The notes: generated by a model from the letters alone, not told the origin. A stretch of DNA of 64,000 nucleotides from an uncultured Oscillospiraceae bacterium (GCA_934589675.1 CAKTOF010000002.1:104508-168507), one strand, 5' to 3'. Counted from the stretch's first letter, positions 39,833-49,621 are shown. Made by a program: numbers and translations.

Positions 39833-42800
39833 CTATTTCGGAACGACGCTTCCCTCGCCGAGCAGGCCGCGCAGCTCGGCGAGCATGGCGGGCATGGGCG
39901 TGCAGGCCGTTCCGCGGCGGGCCTTCGTGTCAAGGAAGTACAAAATGACGGGCACGGGGCCGGGGAACATGTTGAGGATGGCGCGCGCCTTGCGGTAGGC
40001 GAGGCTGTTCTCGCTTTCAAGGCGCAGATAGAGCTTGCTCATCTGCGGCGCAGCCGGCCGTTCCGGCGGAGGCGGCATGACCGCGGCGTCCGAAATGGGC
40101 TGGGCGGTATTGAGCATGATCTGCGGATCCTTATCGTCGCGCGCGGAGATGCGTCCCTGCACGACGATGGCCGAATTCTCCTGCAAATATCCGCCGTACT
40201 GCTGCAGTCCGCGCGCAAAGACGAGCATTTCAACAGAGCCTGTGTCGTCCTCGAGCGTGACGTAGGCAAACGACGTGTTGTTGCGCGAGGTCTTCATCTT
40301 CACGCCCTGCACGACGCCCGCCACGGTGACGGGCTGATCGTCGCGGTAGGTCTGCGGGCCCTCGGGATTTGAAAAATCCGCCAGAATGGAGCCGAGCGTC
40401 ACGGCGCCGAGCCGGCGCACCTGCTCGCGGTAGCCGTCCATGGGATGGCCGGAGAGATAGAGCCCCGTCGTCTCCTTTTCCATGGCCATGCGCTCGCGCA
40501 CGGGAAGCTCCGGGATGTTCGGCACGGGGATGGACGCGGCGGCAGAGGGCTGCTCTTCCTCCTCCGCGCCGAAATCAAAGAGCGACGTCTGGCCTTCTAC
40601 ATTGCGGCGGCGCGCTTCGAGCACCGTGTCGAGCACGGCCTCGTAAATCTGCAGCAGCTGCGAGCGGTACAGGCCAAAGCCGTCCATCGCGCCGCATTTG
40701 ATGAGGTTTTCCACGGCGCGCTTATTGAGATCCTGCCCCTGCATCCGCGTGCAGAAATCCTCCAGCGAGCGGAAGCGGCCGTTGGCCTCCCGCTCGGCCA
40801 TGAGCCGCCGGACAAAGCCGCGGCCGATGTTCTTCACCGCGGCAAGACCGAAGCGGATGCCGCCGTTCACGGCCGTGAAATTGTCGCCGGACTCGTTGAT
40901 GTCCGGCTCGAGCAGCGGGATCTCCAGCTCTTTGCACTCGGCGATGTACTCTGCGATCTTCGCCGGGGAGTCCAGCACACTCGTCATGAGCGCGGCCATG
41001 TAGACCTTCGGGTAGTGGCACTTGAGGTACGCCGTCTCGTAGGAGACGATGGCGTAGCTCACGGCGTGCGCCTTGTTGAAGGCGTAGTTTGCAAAGTCCA
41101 ATATCTCATCGTAGAGCGCGTTCGCGTCCGCCTCGGCCACGCCGTTTGCTACCGCGCCGCAGATGCCGCGGGACTCGTCGCCGTAGACGAATGCGCGCCG
41201 CTCGGAGACGATGACGTCCTGCTTTTTCTTGGAGATGGCCCGGCGCATATTGTCCGCCTGCGCAAGCGTGTAGCCGCCGAGCTGGCGGAAAATTTCAATG
41301 ACCTGCTCCTGATAGACCATGCAGCCGTAGGTGACGGACAAAATGGGCTTGAGCAGCGGCGTGCGGTAGCGGATGGAGGCCGGGTCGTGCTTGGCCGCGA
41401 TGAACTTCGGGATGGAGTCCATGGGGCCGGGGCGGTAGAGCGCGACAATGGCCGTCATGTCTTCGACCGACTGCGGGCGAAGCCCCGTACACACGGCCGT
41501 GATGCCGGCCGATTCGAGCTGGAACACGCCGCACGTTCTGCCCTCGGTCAGCATCCGGAACGTCTCGGGGTCGTCCTGCGGGACCTTGGTGATGTCAAAG
41601 TCCGGCTCGGTCCTCCGGATCTCCTTTTCCGCGTCGTCGATGACCGTGAGGTTGCGAAGGCCGAGGAAGTCCATTTTCAGCAGGCCGAGCTCCTCGAGCG
41701 TCGTCATCGTGTACTGCGTGACGACCGTCTCGTCGTTCGTCGCGAGCGGGACGTACTCATAGACCGGCCGCGCCGTGATGACGACGCCCGCGGCGTGCGT
41801 GGAGGTGTTGCGCGGCATGCCCTCGATAGAGCGGGCCGTGTCGATGAGGCGGCGGACGCGTTCGTCGCCGTCGTAGAGATCGCGCAGCTGGCTCGACGCC
41901 TTGAGCGCCTCGTCAAGCGTGATGTGCAGCGTCGTCGGCACGGCCTTGGCCACGACGTCCGTCTCAGCGTAGGTCATGTTGAGCGCGCGGCCGACGTCGC
42001 GGATGGCGCCGCGCGCGGCCATGGTGCCGAACGTGACGATCTGCGCGACGTGGTCTGCGCCGTACTTTTCCGTGACGTAGTCGATGACCTCGCCGCGGCG
42101 GTTGGCGCAGAAGTCCATGTCGATATCCGGCATGCTCACGCGGCCGGGATTCAGAAATCGCTCAAAGACGAGCGCGTACTGCATCGGGTCGACGTCCGTG
42201 ATGTGCAGGCAGTAGGAAACGATGCTGCCCGCCGCGCTGCCGCGCCCCGGCCCGACCGGGATGCCGGCCGCGCGGGCGAAGCCGACGAAGTCGGCCACGA
42301 TGAGGAAGTAGTCCACATAGCCCATGTCGCGGATGGTCTGCATCTCGTAGTCAAGCTGGCGCGCGCCTGTGCCGTCGTCGTCCGGATAGCGCGCCGCGAA
42401 GCCCTCGCGGCAGAGCTTTTCAAAGTATGTCCAGTTCGTGTACCCCTCCGGGATCTGGAACTGCGGCAGGTGGTACTTGCCGAACTCGATCTCAAGATTG
42501 CAGCGGTCGGCGACCTTCTGCGTGTTGGCGATGGCGTCGGGCTGGTTGGGAAAGAGCGCGGCCATCTCCTGCTCGCTTTTGAGATAGAATTCCTCCGTCT
42601 CGAATTTCATGCGGTCGGGGTCGTCGATCGTCTTGCCCGTCTGGATGCACAGCAGCACGTCGTGCATGGCGGAGTCCTCTTTGCGCAGGTAGTGCGCGTC
42701 ATTCGTCGCAACGAGCGGCAGACCCGTCTCGCGCGCGATGCGCAATAATCCCTGATTGACCGCGTTCTGCTCGGCGATGCCGTGGTCTTGAAGCTCGAGG

Positions 42801-43312
42801 TAAAAATCGTCCGGCCCGAACAGCGCGCTCATCTCCAGCGCCGTCTGCTTTGCGCCGTCATAGTCGCCCGCGAGGATCCTGTGCGGGATCTCGCCGGCCA
42901 GGCACGCCGACAGGGCGACGAGCCCCTCGCTGTGCGCGCGCAGCAGCTCCATGTCGATGCGCGGGCGGCCGTAAAAGCCGTCCACAAAGCCCTGCGAGAC
43001 CATGTAGCTTAAGTTCCGGTAGCCCGTCTCGTTTTTGCACAGGAGCACGAGGTGGCGGTTTTCGTTGTCGATGCCGTGGACGCGGTCGTGCCGCGAGCGT
43101 GGGGCGACGTAGACCTCGCAGCCGATGATCGGCTTGATGCCCGCCTTTTTTGCGGCTTTATAGAAGTCGATGCAGCCATACATGACGCCGTGGTCGGTGA
43201 TGGCGCATGTGTCCTGCCCCAATTCCTTGAGGCGCTCCATGATCGCACCGATGCGGCAGGCGCCGTCGAGCAGGCTGAATTCGGTATGGACGTGCAGATG
43301 GACGAAGCTCAT
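39833..43312 (-). CDS. dnaE: DNA polymerase III alpha subunit
   Basis: 1159 residues from ATG 43312, which overlaps the whiA stop; a longer frame upstream is antisense to whiA. N-terminal PHP domain (FVHLHVHTEFSLLDGACRI, CAITDHGVMYG). Polymerase core with PVGPGRGSAAGSIVSYCLHI, FLNPGRVSMPDIDMDFC and LGLLKMDFLGLRNLTVI. An HhH region and a C-terminal OB fold (~1000-1080, VTVAGVVQGVKMKTSRNN). Replicative polymerase of the DnaE type; the Firmicutes PolC is not in the window. End of the murB-rapZ-yvcK-whiA-dnaE run. Confidence 0.97.
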   Translation of the reverse strand: MSFVHLHVHTEFSLLDGACRIGAIMERLKELGQDTCAITDHGVMYGCIDFYKAAKKAGIKPIIGCEVYVAPRSRHDRVHGIDNENRHLVLLCKNETGYRNLSYMVSQGFVDGFYGRPRIDMELLRAHSEGLVALSACLAGEIPHRILAGDYDGAKQTALEMSALFGPDDFYLELQDHGIAEQNAVNQGLLRIARETGLPLVATNDAHYLRKEDSAMHDVLLCIQTGKTIDDPDRMKFETEEFYLKSEQEMAALFPNQPDAIANTQKVADRCNLEIEFGKYHLPQFQIPEGYTNWTYFEKLCREGFAARYPDDDGTGARQLDYEMQTIRDMGYVDYFLIVADFVGFARAAGIPVGPGRGSAAGSIVSYCLHITDVDPMQYALVFERFLNPGRVSMPDIDMDFCANRRGEVIDYVTEKYGADHVAQIVTFGTMAARGAIRDVGRALNMTYAETDVVAKAVPTTLHITLDEALKASSQLRDLYDGDERVRRLIDTARSIEGMPRNTSTHAAGVVITARPVYEYVPLATNDETVVTQYTMTTLEELGLLKMDFLGLRNLTVIDDAEKEIRRTEPDFDITKVPQDDPETFRMLTEGRTCGVFQLESAGITAVCTGLRPQSVEDMTAIVALYRPGPMDSIPKFIAAKHDPASIRYRTPLLKPILSVTYGCMVYQEQVIEIFRQLGGYTLAQADNMRRAISKKKQDVIVSERRAFVYGDESRGICGAVANGVAEADANALYDEILDFANYAFNKAHAVSYAIVSYETAYLKCHYPKVYMAALMTSVLDSPAKIAEYIAECKELEIPLLEPDINESGDNFTAVNGGIRFGLAAVKNIGRGFVRRLMAEREANGRFRSLEDFCTRMQGQDLNKRAVENLIKCGAMDGFGLYRSQLLQIYEAVLDTVLEARRRNVEGQTSLFDFGAEEEEQPSAAASIPVPNIPELPVRERMAMEKETTGLYLSGHPMDGYREQVRRLGAVTLGSILADFSNPEGPQTYRDDQPVTVAGVVQGVKMKTSRNNTSFAYVTLEDDTGSVEMLVFARGLQQYGGYLQENSAIVVQGRISARDDKDPQIMLNTAQPISDAAVMPPPPERPAAPQMSKLYLRLESENSLAYRKARAILNMFPGPVPVILYFLDTKARRGTACTPMPAMLAELRGLLGEGSVVPK

Positions 43313-44205
43313 AGGCCGCCTCCCCTCTTCCCGGCCAGCTCGATGAGCTTGCGCATGCGGTGATTGATGGCCGACTTTGTGATGGGTGGGTCGAGCATCC
43401 CGGCAAGCTCGGAGAGCGTGCACTCCGGATTTTCCAGCCGGAGCTCGGCCGTCTGGCGCAGCTTCGGCGGAAGCTCGGAAAGGTCGAGCCGCCGGATCGC
43501 GACGAGCTGCTCCTGCGCCGCGTCGACGACCTTTGTGAGGTTGGCCGTCTCGCAGTTGACGCGGCGGTTGACGGAGTTGCGCAGATCCTTTTCGACCTTC
43601 GCCTCCATAATGCCCATGGCGCACAGCGGCGCGCCGAGCAGCGTCAGGACGTCCTCGATGGCCTCGGACTGCTTGAAATAGAGCACAAGGCTGCCGTTTC
43701 GCATTGTGTCCTTCGGCGAAAAGCCCATCTCAAGCAGAAGCGAGTACGTCTCGCGTCCGACGATCTGGTGCGACGTCGTCAGCTCGAGGTGGTAGCGTTT
43801 TTCCGGATCCGTGACCGACCCGCCGGCCAGAAACGCCCCGCGCAGGAACGAGGCGCGGCAGCACTCGTCCTCGAGCACGCCGAGGTTGACGTGCAGCGCC
43901 AGGCTGCTGCGCGCGTCATAGCCGAACTGCGAAAAAATATCCGCGATCTTCTCCCGGTCCGTGATCTGGAACACCTGCTTGGCCGCAGGGCCGTCCGGCG
44001 CCTCGTCAAAATTGAAGCCGAACGCGCGGCGCAGCAGCTTCGGAAGGCGCGCGGCAAAGTCCTCGCTCTCCGTCACGATGCGGATGAGCGAGGAAGAAAA
44101 CGTATTGCAGTAGAGCAGCACGCCGTAGCACTCGGCCGCCGCGCAGCATTTTTTCTGCACGGCGGCGCGGCACAGCTCCGCCTTGACGTTCGATGAAAAC
44201 GACAT
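43309..44205 (-). CDS. whiA: DNA-binding protein WhiA
   Basis: 298 residues. The N-terminal part has the LAGLIDADG-homing-endonuclease-like fold typical of WhiA (CCRASFLRGAFLAGGSVTDPEKRYHLEL). A C-terminal helix-turn-helix reads PECTLSELAGMLDPPITKSAINHRMRKL. In Actinobacteria it controls sporulation; in Firmicutes it affects division and chromosome segregation. Abuts yvcK. Confidence 0.95.
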   Translation of the reverse strand: MSFSSNVKAELCRAAVQKKCCAAAECYGVLLYCNTFSSSLIRIVTESEDFAARLPKLLRRAFGFNFDEAPDGPAAKQVFQITDREKIADIFSQFGYDARSSLALHVNLGVLEDECCRASFLRGAFLAGGSVTDPEKRYHLELTTSHQIVGRETYSLLLEMGFSPKDTMRNGSLVLYFKQSEAIEDVLTLLGAPLCAMGIMEAKVEKDLRNSVNRRVNCETANLTKVVDAAQEQLVAIRRLDLSELPPKLRQTAELRLENPECTLSELAGMLDPPITKSAINHRMRKLIELAGKRGGGL

Positions 44206-45243
44206 TTACCTGCCTCCTCTTCCGCGCAGCCCGGCCTGATGCTGCCACAAAAGCTCCATGAGCGACTGCGCAAGGCGCTTTGCGTCATGGCGCACGAAAT
44301 TCTCTTCCACGGCCAGCAGCGGGGCCTCAGCCACGCGCACGCCCATTTGTTCAAGCTCGTCCCGGCAGAGGGCAAGCGGCTCGGCGCCCTCGGCGCGGTA
44401 GGCCGCGATGAGCTCCTGCGGAACGGGCGCGTGATTGGCCAGGCAGACGTCCACAAGGCCGTCGCCGCCGTGCGTGCGCAGCGCGCGCAGATGATCCGGG
44501 CCGGTGTAGCCCTCCGTCTCGCCGTCCTGCGTCATGATGTTCATCACAAACACGCGCAGCGCGCGCGAGGCGCGGATGGCCTCGGCGATGCCGTCGACGA
44601 GCAGGTTGGGGATGACGCTCGTGTAGAGGCTGCCCGGCCCGAGGACGATCAGGTCGGCGTCGAGGATCGCGCCGACGCTCTCCGGCAGCGCGCGCGGGTG
44701 CTCCGGCACAAGGCGGACGCAGCGGATGGGGCTGTCCGTCTGCTTTTTCGCGCGGAAAATACGGCTCTCGCCGAACACGGTCTGCCCGTTTTCAAACTCG
44801 GCCTCGAGGTGGACGTTCTGGTTCGTGACGGGAAGCACGCGGCCCGTGATGGCTAAGACCTCGCCCATGCGCCGCACGGCCTGATCGAACGTGTCGGAGA
44901 TGCCGTTGAGCGCCGCGAGGAACAGGTTGCCGAAGCTCTGCCCGGCAAGCGAGCCCTCCGTGAAGCGGTAGCCCAGCAGCTGCTCCATGGCCGGCTCCGT
45001 GTTGGCAAGGGCCAGAATGCAGTTGCGGATGTCGCCCGGCGGGAGCATCCCAAGCTCCGAGCGCAGCGTGCCCGAGCCGCCGCCGTCGTCGGCGACGGTG
45101 ACGATGGCCGTGATGTTGGGCGTGTACTGCTTGAGCCCGCGCAGCATCGTAGAAAGCCCATGCCCGCCGCCGAGCACCGCGATGCGCGGCTTGCCCCGCC
45201 CCGGAACATAGACCTTCGTGCCGTCTTCGCGCGGCGGGATCAT
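44206..45243 (-). CDS. yvcK: YvcK/CofD-family gluconeogenesis factor
   Basis: 345 residues. VLGGGHGLSTMLRGLKQYTPNITAIVTVADDGGGSG (CofD-like nucleotide loop), LPPGDIRNCILALANTEP and VLGPGSLYTSVIPNLLV are the family hallmarks. In B. subtilis YvcK binds UDP-sugars and is needed on gluconeogenic carbon and for cell shape. It overlaps the rapZ stop by 4 bp. The first ~12 residues are rich in charge and may be a local extension. Confidence 0.94.
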   Translation of the reverse strand: MIPPREDGTKVYVPGRGKPRIAVLGGGHGLSTMLRGLKQYTPNITAIVTVADDGGGSGTLRSELGMLPPGDIRNCILALANTEPAMEQLLGYRFTEGSLAGQSFGNLFLAALNGISDTFDQAVRRMGEVLAITGRVLPVTNQNVHLEAEFENGQTVFGESRIFRAKKQTDSPIRCVRLVPEHPRALPESVGAILDADLIVLGPGSLYTSVIPNLLVDGIAEAIRASRALRVFVMNIMTQDGETEGYTGPDHLRALRTHGGDGLVDVCLANHAPVPQELIAAYRAEGAEPLALCRDELEQMGVRVAEAPLLAVEENFVRHDAKRLAQSLMELLWQHQAGLRGRGGR

Positions 45244-46106
45244 CGGCCGCCCCTCCCGAGGTCGCGGTGGCTGACGGTCGCAGCAAAGCCCTGTTTGGCC
45301 ACGACGCGGCCGACCTCCTCGGCGACGGCCGCCGAGCGGTGCCGCCCGCCGGTGCAGCCGATGGCGATGACGAGCTGACTCTTGCCCTCCTCCAGATAAA
45401 ACGGAAGCAAGAACGCCAGCATATCCTCAAGCTTTGCAAGAAAGTCCTTCGTCTGCTGGTAGGAAAACACAAAATCGCGCACCGGCGCGTCGAGGCCGGA
45501 GAGCTTTTTCAGCTCGGCGATGTAGTACGGATTGGGCAGAAAGCGAACGTCAAACACAAGGTCGGCATCCATCGGAAGGCCGTATTTGTAGCCAAATGAC
45601 ATGACGCTTACCGCCATGGCGCGCTCGCGCACGCTGCCGCCGAACAGGCGGATCAGCTCGCCGCGCAGCTTGGCTGTGGACAGGTTCGTCGTGTCGATGA
45701 TATAGCCCGCGCGGTTGCGCACGGGTGTGAGCAGCTGCGCCTCGCGCTCGACGGCCTCGAGCAGCGGTGTGCCGTCGGACGTGAGCGGATGCTTGTGGCG
45801 CGTCTCCTTGTAGCGCTTGATGATGGCCTCGCGCGTGGCCTCCATGAACACGACGGAGTATTCGCAGCCCATCTGATCGAGCTCGTCGAACGCGCGGAAG
45901 AGCGTGTCGAACGTCAGCCCGCCGCGGATGTCCGTGACGAGCGCGACCTTTTCATATCGCCCGCGCGTGGCCAGACAGATCTGCGCAAACTGGCCAATGA
46001 GCGCCGCGGGCATATTGTCCACGCAGTAAAAGCCGAGGTCCTCCAGATTGGACGCGGCGTTGCTCTTGCCCGCGCCGGAGAGCCCCGAAATGATGAGAAA
46101 TTGCAT
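45240..46106 (-). CDS. rapZ: RNase adapter RapZ / YvcJ nucleotide-binding protein
   Basis: 288 residues from ATG 46106 behind AAGGAGGCG. The P-loop LIISGLSGAGKSNAASNLED starts the protein; VFDVRFLPNPYY and the C-terminal VIAIGCTGGRHRSAAVAEEV are family signatures. Enterobacterial RapZ controls glucosamine-6-phosphate synthase mRNA. In Firmicutes the role is less clear but it always travels with yvcK and whiA. Confidence 0.95.
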   Translation of the reverse strand: MQFLIISGLSGAGKSNAASNLEDLGFYCVDNMPAALIGQFAQICLATRGRYEKVALVTDIRGGLTFDTLFRAFDELDQMGCEYSVVFMEATREAIIKRYKETRHKHPLTSDGTPLLEAVEREAQLLTPVRNRAGYIIDTTNLSTAKLRGELIRLFGGSVRERAMAVSVMSFGYKYGLPMDADLVFDVRFLPNPYYIAELKKLSGLDAPVRDFVFSYQQTKDFLAKLEDMLAFLLPFYLEEGKSQLVIAIGCTGGRHRSAAVAEEVGRVVAKQGFAATVSHRDLGRGGR

Positions 46107-46119
46107 GGTTCGCGCCTCC

Positions 46120-47031
46120 TTACAGGATCCGGATCTCCGGCTCGAGCCGGATGCCGCTCGCCTCAAAAACGCGCTCCTGCACGAGCGCGATGAGCGCCTT
46201 GACATCTTCCGCCGTCGCGCCGCCGGCGTTTATGAGGAAGCCCGCGTGCTTTTCCGAGACGGCAGCGCCGCCGACGCGCGTCCCCTTGAGCCCCGCCTTG
46301 TCAATGAGCGCGGCAGCATACGCGCCCGCCGGCCGCTTGAACGTGCTGCCGGCCGAGGGGACGTCGAGCGGCTGCGACGCGCGGCGCTTTTCGAAAAGCT
46401 CGTTCATCCGCGCGCGGATGGCCGCCGGATCGTCCGGCGTCAGGCGGTATTCCGCCCGCGTGACGATGACGCCGCCGCGTGCAAACGCGCTCTTGCGATA
46501 GCCGAAGCCCTGCTCGGCGCCCTCGCAGCGCCACGCCCGGCCGTCCTGCCGGGCGCCCCATGTGCAGGTCTGCACGTCGGCCAGCTCGCCGCCGTAGGCG
46601 CCGGCGTTCATGACCGCGCCGCCGCCGACGGTGCCGGGGATGCCGTGTGCAAACTCCAGCCCTGCAAGGCCGGCCTCGCACGCGAAATTTGCAAGCTGCG
46701 TGAGCGTCACGCCCGCGCCGGCCTCCAGGCCGGTCTCGCCTGCGCGCCGGATGCCGCCGAGGCAGCCGCGCGTGCAGATGACGAGCGTGTCCAGCCCCTC
46801 ATCCGGGGCCAGAACATTCGTGCCTGCGCCCAGAATGACCGGCCGGATGCCGGAGCGCCCGGCCAGATCGAGCAGCGTGCGCAGCTGCGCCTCGGTTTTC
46901 GGTTTTGCAAACACCGCGGCCGGCCCGCCGATCCGAAACGACGTGTGATTCGAGAGCGGCTCGTTCTCCGCGCTCTCGATCTCCGGCGCGCTCTTGCGCA
47001 GCGCCGCAAAAAACTCCGTCATGCTGTTCAT
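46120..47031 (-). CDS. murB: UDP-N-acetylenolpyruvoylglucosamine reductase
   Basis: 303 residues; ATG 47031 after GGAGG. FAD-binding SNHTSFRIGGPAAVFAKP and PVILGAGTNVLAPDEG, GIPGTVGGGAVMNAGAYGGEL, and the catalytic Ser region PSAGSTFKRP; GFLINAGGATAEDV near the end. NADPH-dependent second step of UDP-MurNAc synthesis. Type II, as usual in Firmicutes. First gene of the run into rapZ (13-bp gap). A TATAAT (complement of 47061-47066) lies about 30 bp upstream. Confidence 0.96.
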   Translation of the reverse strand: MNSMTEFFAALRKSAPEIESAENEPLSNHTSFRIGGPAAVFAKPKTEAQLRTLLDLAGRSGIRPVILGAGTNVLAPDEGLDTLVICTRGCLGGIRRAGETGLEAGAGVTLTQLANFACEAGLAGLEFAHGIPGTVGGGAVMNAGAYGGELADVQTCTWGARQDGRAWRCEGAEQGFGYRKSAFARGGVIVTRAEYRLTPDDPAAIRARMNELFEKRRASQPLDVPSAGSTFKRPAGAYAAALIDKAGLKGTRVGGAAVSEKHAGFLINAGGATAEDVKALIALVQERVFEASGIRLEPEIRIL

Positions 47032-47125
47032 AAACGCCTCCGGGTGGATAATTTCGTTTCATTATAGCAGACATTTTGAAAAATTAGAATAGCCCCGCCC
47101 GCCCGAAACATAAATTTTACAAATA

Positions 47126-47156
47126 AATAAGAGCGGCCACGTCTGTGGCCGCTCCG
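47126..47156 (-). terminator. Terminator after hprK
   Basis: GAGCGGCCAC-GTCT-GTGGCCGCTC stem followed on the minus strand by TTATTTATTTG. Confidence 0.8.
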
Positions 47157-47158
47157 GC

Positions 47159-48097
47159 TTAGTTGTTGATCGCGCTTTCGAATCTTTGGTTGATGCGGTC
47201 GGAGAATTCCTTGGCCGCATTGTAGCCCATCTTCTTCTGGCGGTTGTTCATGGCGGCGACCTCCAGTATGACCGCGAGGTTGCGCCCCGGCTTGACCGGG
47301 ATGGTCAGCGCCGGCACCTGCACGCCGAGGATGTCCACGACGTGATCCTCCAGCCCCATGCGGTCATACGCGTAGCCGTCGCGCCACGGCTCGATGTGGA
47401 TGACCATGTCGATGTTGGCGCTGTCCTTGACGGCGCCCATGCCGAACAGCTGCGCCACATTCGTCACGCCGATGCCGCGCAGCTCGATGTAGTGCCGGAT
47501 GAGCTCCGGCGCCGTGCCGACGAGCGAATGCTCCGTCACTTTTTTGATCTCCACGGCGTCGTCGGCGATGAGCCGGTGGCCGCGTTTGATGAGCTCCACG
47601 GCCGCCTCGGACTTGCCGACGCCGCTCTCGCCCGTCAGGAACAGGCCCTCGCCGTAGACCTCGACGAGCACGCCGTGGCGCGTGACGCACGGCGAGAGAT
47701 AGACCTTGAGCGTCGCGATAAGGCGGCTGACGAGGTCGCTCGTTGTCTCGCTCGACTGCAGAACCGTGATGTCGTGCTTCTTGGCCATGACGACGCATTC
47801 GTCGATCGGCTCAAGCCCGCGGGCGATGATGAGCCCCGGGATCTGATAGGAAAAAAACCGGTCGAACACAACAAAGCGCTCCTCGCCGGACAGCCCCTCG
47901 AGATAGGTGTTCTCCACAAGGCCGATGACCTGAAGCCGCGCGGGCTCAAAGTGCTCAAAAAAGCCCGTCAGCTGCAAGCCCGGCCGGTTGACGTCCTCCG
48001 TCGTGACGCGGATCTTCTCGTAATTGCTCGCCTTGTAGACCGGCGTCAGATTGAACTCCTCCGCGATCTGCGTCAGCGGCACGCTGTAATTTGCCAC
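47159..48097 (-). CDS. hprK: HPr kinase/phosphorylase
   Basis: 312 residues from GTG 48097 (another GTG 9 bp upstream is possible). Walker A GESGVGKSEAAVEL (~155-168), HRLIADDAVEIK, and C-terminal LRGIGVTNVAQLFGMGAV, the HPrK/P signature. Phosphorylates Ser46 of HPr to drive catabolite repression and reverses this with phosphate. Monocistronic here: terminator downstream, and the divergent rpmB upstream. Confidence 0.96.
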   Translation of the reverse strand: MANYSVPLTQIAEEFNLTPVYKASNYEKIRVTTEDVNRPGLQLTGFFEHFEPARLQVIGLVENTYLEGLSGEERFVVFDRFFSYQIPGLIIARGLEPIDECVVMAKKHDITVLQSSETTSDLVSRLIATLKVYLSPCVTRHGVLVEVYGEGLFLTGESGVGKSEAAVELIKRGHRLIADDAVEIKKVTEHSLVGTAPELIRHYIELRGIGVTNVAQLFGMGAVKDSANIDMVIHIEPWRDGYAYDRMGLEDHVVDILGVQVPALTIPVKPGRNLAVILEVAAMNNRQKKMGYNAAKEFSDRINQRFESAINN

Positions 48098-48189
48098 GTT
48101 CCTCACCCCGTTTTTTTGATTATATCCGCTTTTATGCCGTTTGGCAACCGCGTCCCAAAAAACAAAATGCGAAAAAAGGAAAATTTCTA

Positions 48190-48218
48190 TTGCATTTTCT
48201 CCCCGCATCTGCTAATAT
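48190..48218 (+). promoter_or_regulatory. rpmB promoter
   Basis: -35 TTGCAT (48190-48195), 17-bp spacer, -10 TAATAT (48213-48218), 65 bp before the start codon. Confidence 0.7.
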
Positions 48219-48282
48219 AGCAGTCGGCGCTTCAAAGCGTCCTATCTTCGTGATTGATCTACAAGGCAAGGAGGTGCAGCAA

Positions 48283-48471
48283 ATGGCTAAGTGCGATATC
48301 TGCGGCAAGGGCGTTACTTTTGGTATCAAAGTCTCCCACTCCCACAGACGGTCCAACAGGGCTTGGAAACCGAATGTCAAACGCGTGAAAGCGATTGTCA
48401 ACGGGACTCCGTGCCATGTGTATGCCTGCACACGCTGCCTGCGTTCGGGCAAGGTTACCCGTGCGATCTGA
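48283..48471 (+). CDS. rpmB: 50S ribosomal protein L28, zinc-type
   Basis: 62 residues; ATG after AAGGAGGTGCAGCAA. MAKCDICGKGVTFGIKVSHS with RRSNRAWKPNVKRV and a C-terminal CTRCLRSGKVTR. Two CxxC pairs (C4/C7 and C50/C53 by position) mark the zinc-binding C+ form. Single gene bounded by its own promoter and terminator. Confidence 0.97.
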   Translation: MAKCDICGKGVTFGIKVSHSHRRSNRAWKPNVKRVKAIVNGTPCHVYACTRCLRSGKVTRAI

Positions 48472-48484
48472 GATCGTGCATAAC

Positions 48485-48519
48485 AAAAGGCGCTCACACC
48501 GGTGAGCGCCTTTTTTATT
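48485..48519 (+). terminator. rpmB terminator
   Basis: AAAAGGCGCTCAC-ACCG-GTGAGCGCCTTTTTT. Confidence 0.92.
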
Positions 48520-48527
48520 GCCATCGT

Positions 48528-48567
48528 GCAAAAAGGCGCCCTCCCGGCCGGGAGGGCGCTTCTTTTT
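48528..48567. terminator. gpsA terminator
   Basis: GCGCCCTCCC-GGCC-GGGAGGGCGC with T-runs on both sides; on the minus strand it directly follows the gpsA stop. Confidence 0.88.
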
Positions 48568-49566
48568 TTACTGCCAGCCCGCATTCTCAAGCTCATTTTT
48601 GCGGGAGCGCGTCATCAGGGCGGCCGGGACGCCGTGGGGGTCCTTGCCCTCGTAGAGAACCTGATAGACCTGCTCGGTGATGGGCATCTCCACGCCGGCC
48701 TTCCCGGCCAGCTCGCGCGCGGAGGCGGCGGCATAGTAGCCCTCGACGACGGCGCCGACCTCCTCCATGGCCTGCTCGGGCGCTTTGCCCTGGCCGATGA
48801 GGATGCCCGCGCGGCGATTTCGAGAGTGCATGGACGTGCATGTCACAATGAGGTCGCCGACGCCGGACAGCCCCGCGACCGTCTCGCGCCGGCCGCCGAG
48901 CGCCATGGTCAGCCGCGCCAGCTCCGTCAGCCCGCGCGTCATTAAAAGCGCCTTCGTGTTGTCGCCGAGCCCCATGCCGTCGGACACGCCGGCGCACAGC
49001 GCGATGATGTTTTTCAGCGCGCCGCCGAGCTCGACGCCGATGGGGTCGTCGCTGGCGTAGACGCGAAAGCGCTCGTTCATGAACGCATCCTGCACGATCT
49101 CGGCCTTGCGAAGATCCGCACACGCGGCCACGCAGCCCGTCGGCAGGCCGCGCGCGACCTCCTCTGCATGTGACGGCCCGGAGAGCACGGCGCACACGCG
49201 GCCGAGCTCCTGCTCTGCCGTCTGACTCAAGCGCAGCGACGTGCCGCGCTCGATGCCCTTCGCCACGCACACGGGCAGCGCGCCGAGATCAAGATGCGCC
49301 GCGGCCGCGCGCGCCGTCTCGCGCACGGCAAACGACGGCACGGCCAGCACGACAAGCTCCTTTCCTGCCGCGCACGCAATGTCGGACGAGAATTTCAGCC
49401 CGTCCGGCAGCGTCACGCCGGAAAGGCGCGGATTTTCATGCGTGGCCGCCATCTGCTCCGCATGATGGGCAGAGCGCGCCCAGAGCGTAACGTCATGGCC
49501 GTTTTCCAGCAGCAGCATGGCAAGCGCCGTGCCCCAGCTTCCGCTGCCGAGTACTGCAATGTTCAT
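48568..49566 (-). CDS. gpsA: Glycerol-3-phosphate dehydrogenase [NAD(P)+]
   Basis: 332 residues from ATG 49566 after GGAGGCGATC. NAD-binding IAVLGSGSWGTALAMLL (3-19), CVAKGIERGTSLRLSQ, VLSGPSHAEEVARGLPT, and catalytic Lys in GALKNIIALCAGVSDGMGLGDNTKALL. Produces sn-glycerol-3-phosphate for phospholipids. Follows plsY and der, the standard group. Confidence 0.96.
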   Translation of the reverse strand: MNIAVLGSGSWGTALAMLLLENGHDVTLWARSAHHAEQMAATHENPRLSGVTLPDGLKFSSDIACAAGKELVVLAVPSFAVRETARAAAAHLDLGALPVCVAKGIERGTSLRLSQTAEQELGRVCAVLSGPSHAEEVARGLPTGCVAACADLRKAEIVQDAFMNERFRVYASDDPIGVELGGALKNIIALCAGVSDGMGLGDNTKALLMTRGLTELARLTMALGGRRETVAGLSGVGDLIVTCTSMHSRNRRAGILIGQGKAPEQAMEEVGAVVEGYYAAASARELAGKAGVEMPITEQVYQVLYEGKDPHGVPAALMTRSRKNELENAGWQ

Positions 49567-49583
49567 GCGATCGCCTCCGTGAG

Positions 49584-49615
49584 AAAAAAGCGGCTGTGCC
49601 GGCACAGCCGCTTTG
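49584..49615 (-). terminator. Hairpin between plsY and gpsA
   Basis: AGCGGCTGTG-CCGG-CACAGCCGCT followed on the minus strand by TTTTTTC. It would reduce read-through from der-plsY into gpsA. Confidence 0.8.
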
Positions 49616-49621
49616 CAAAGT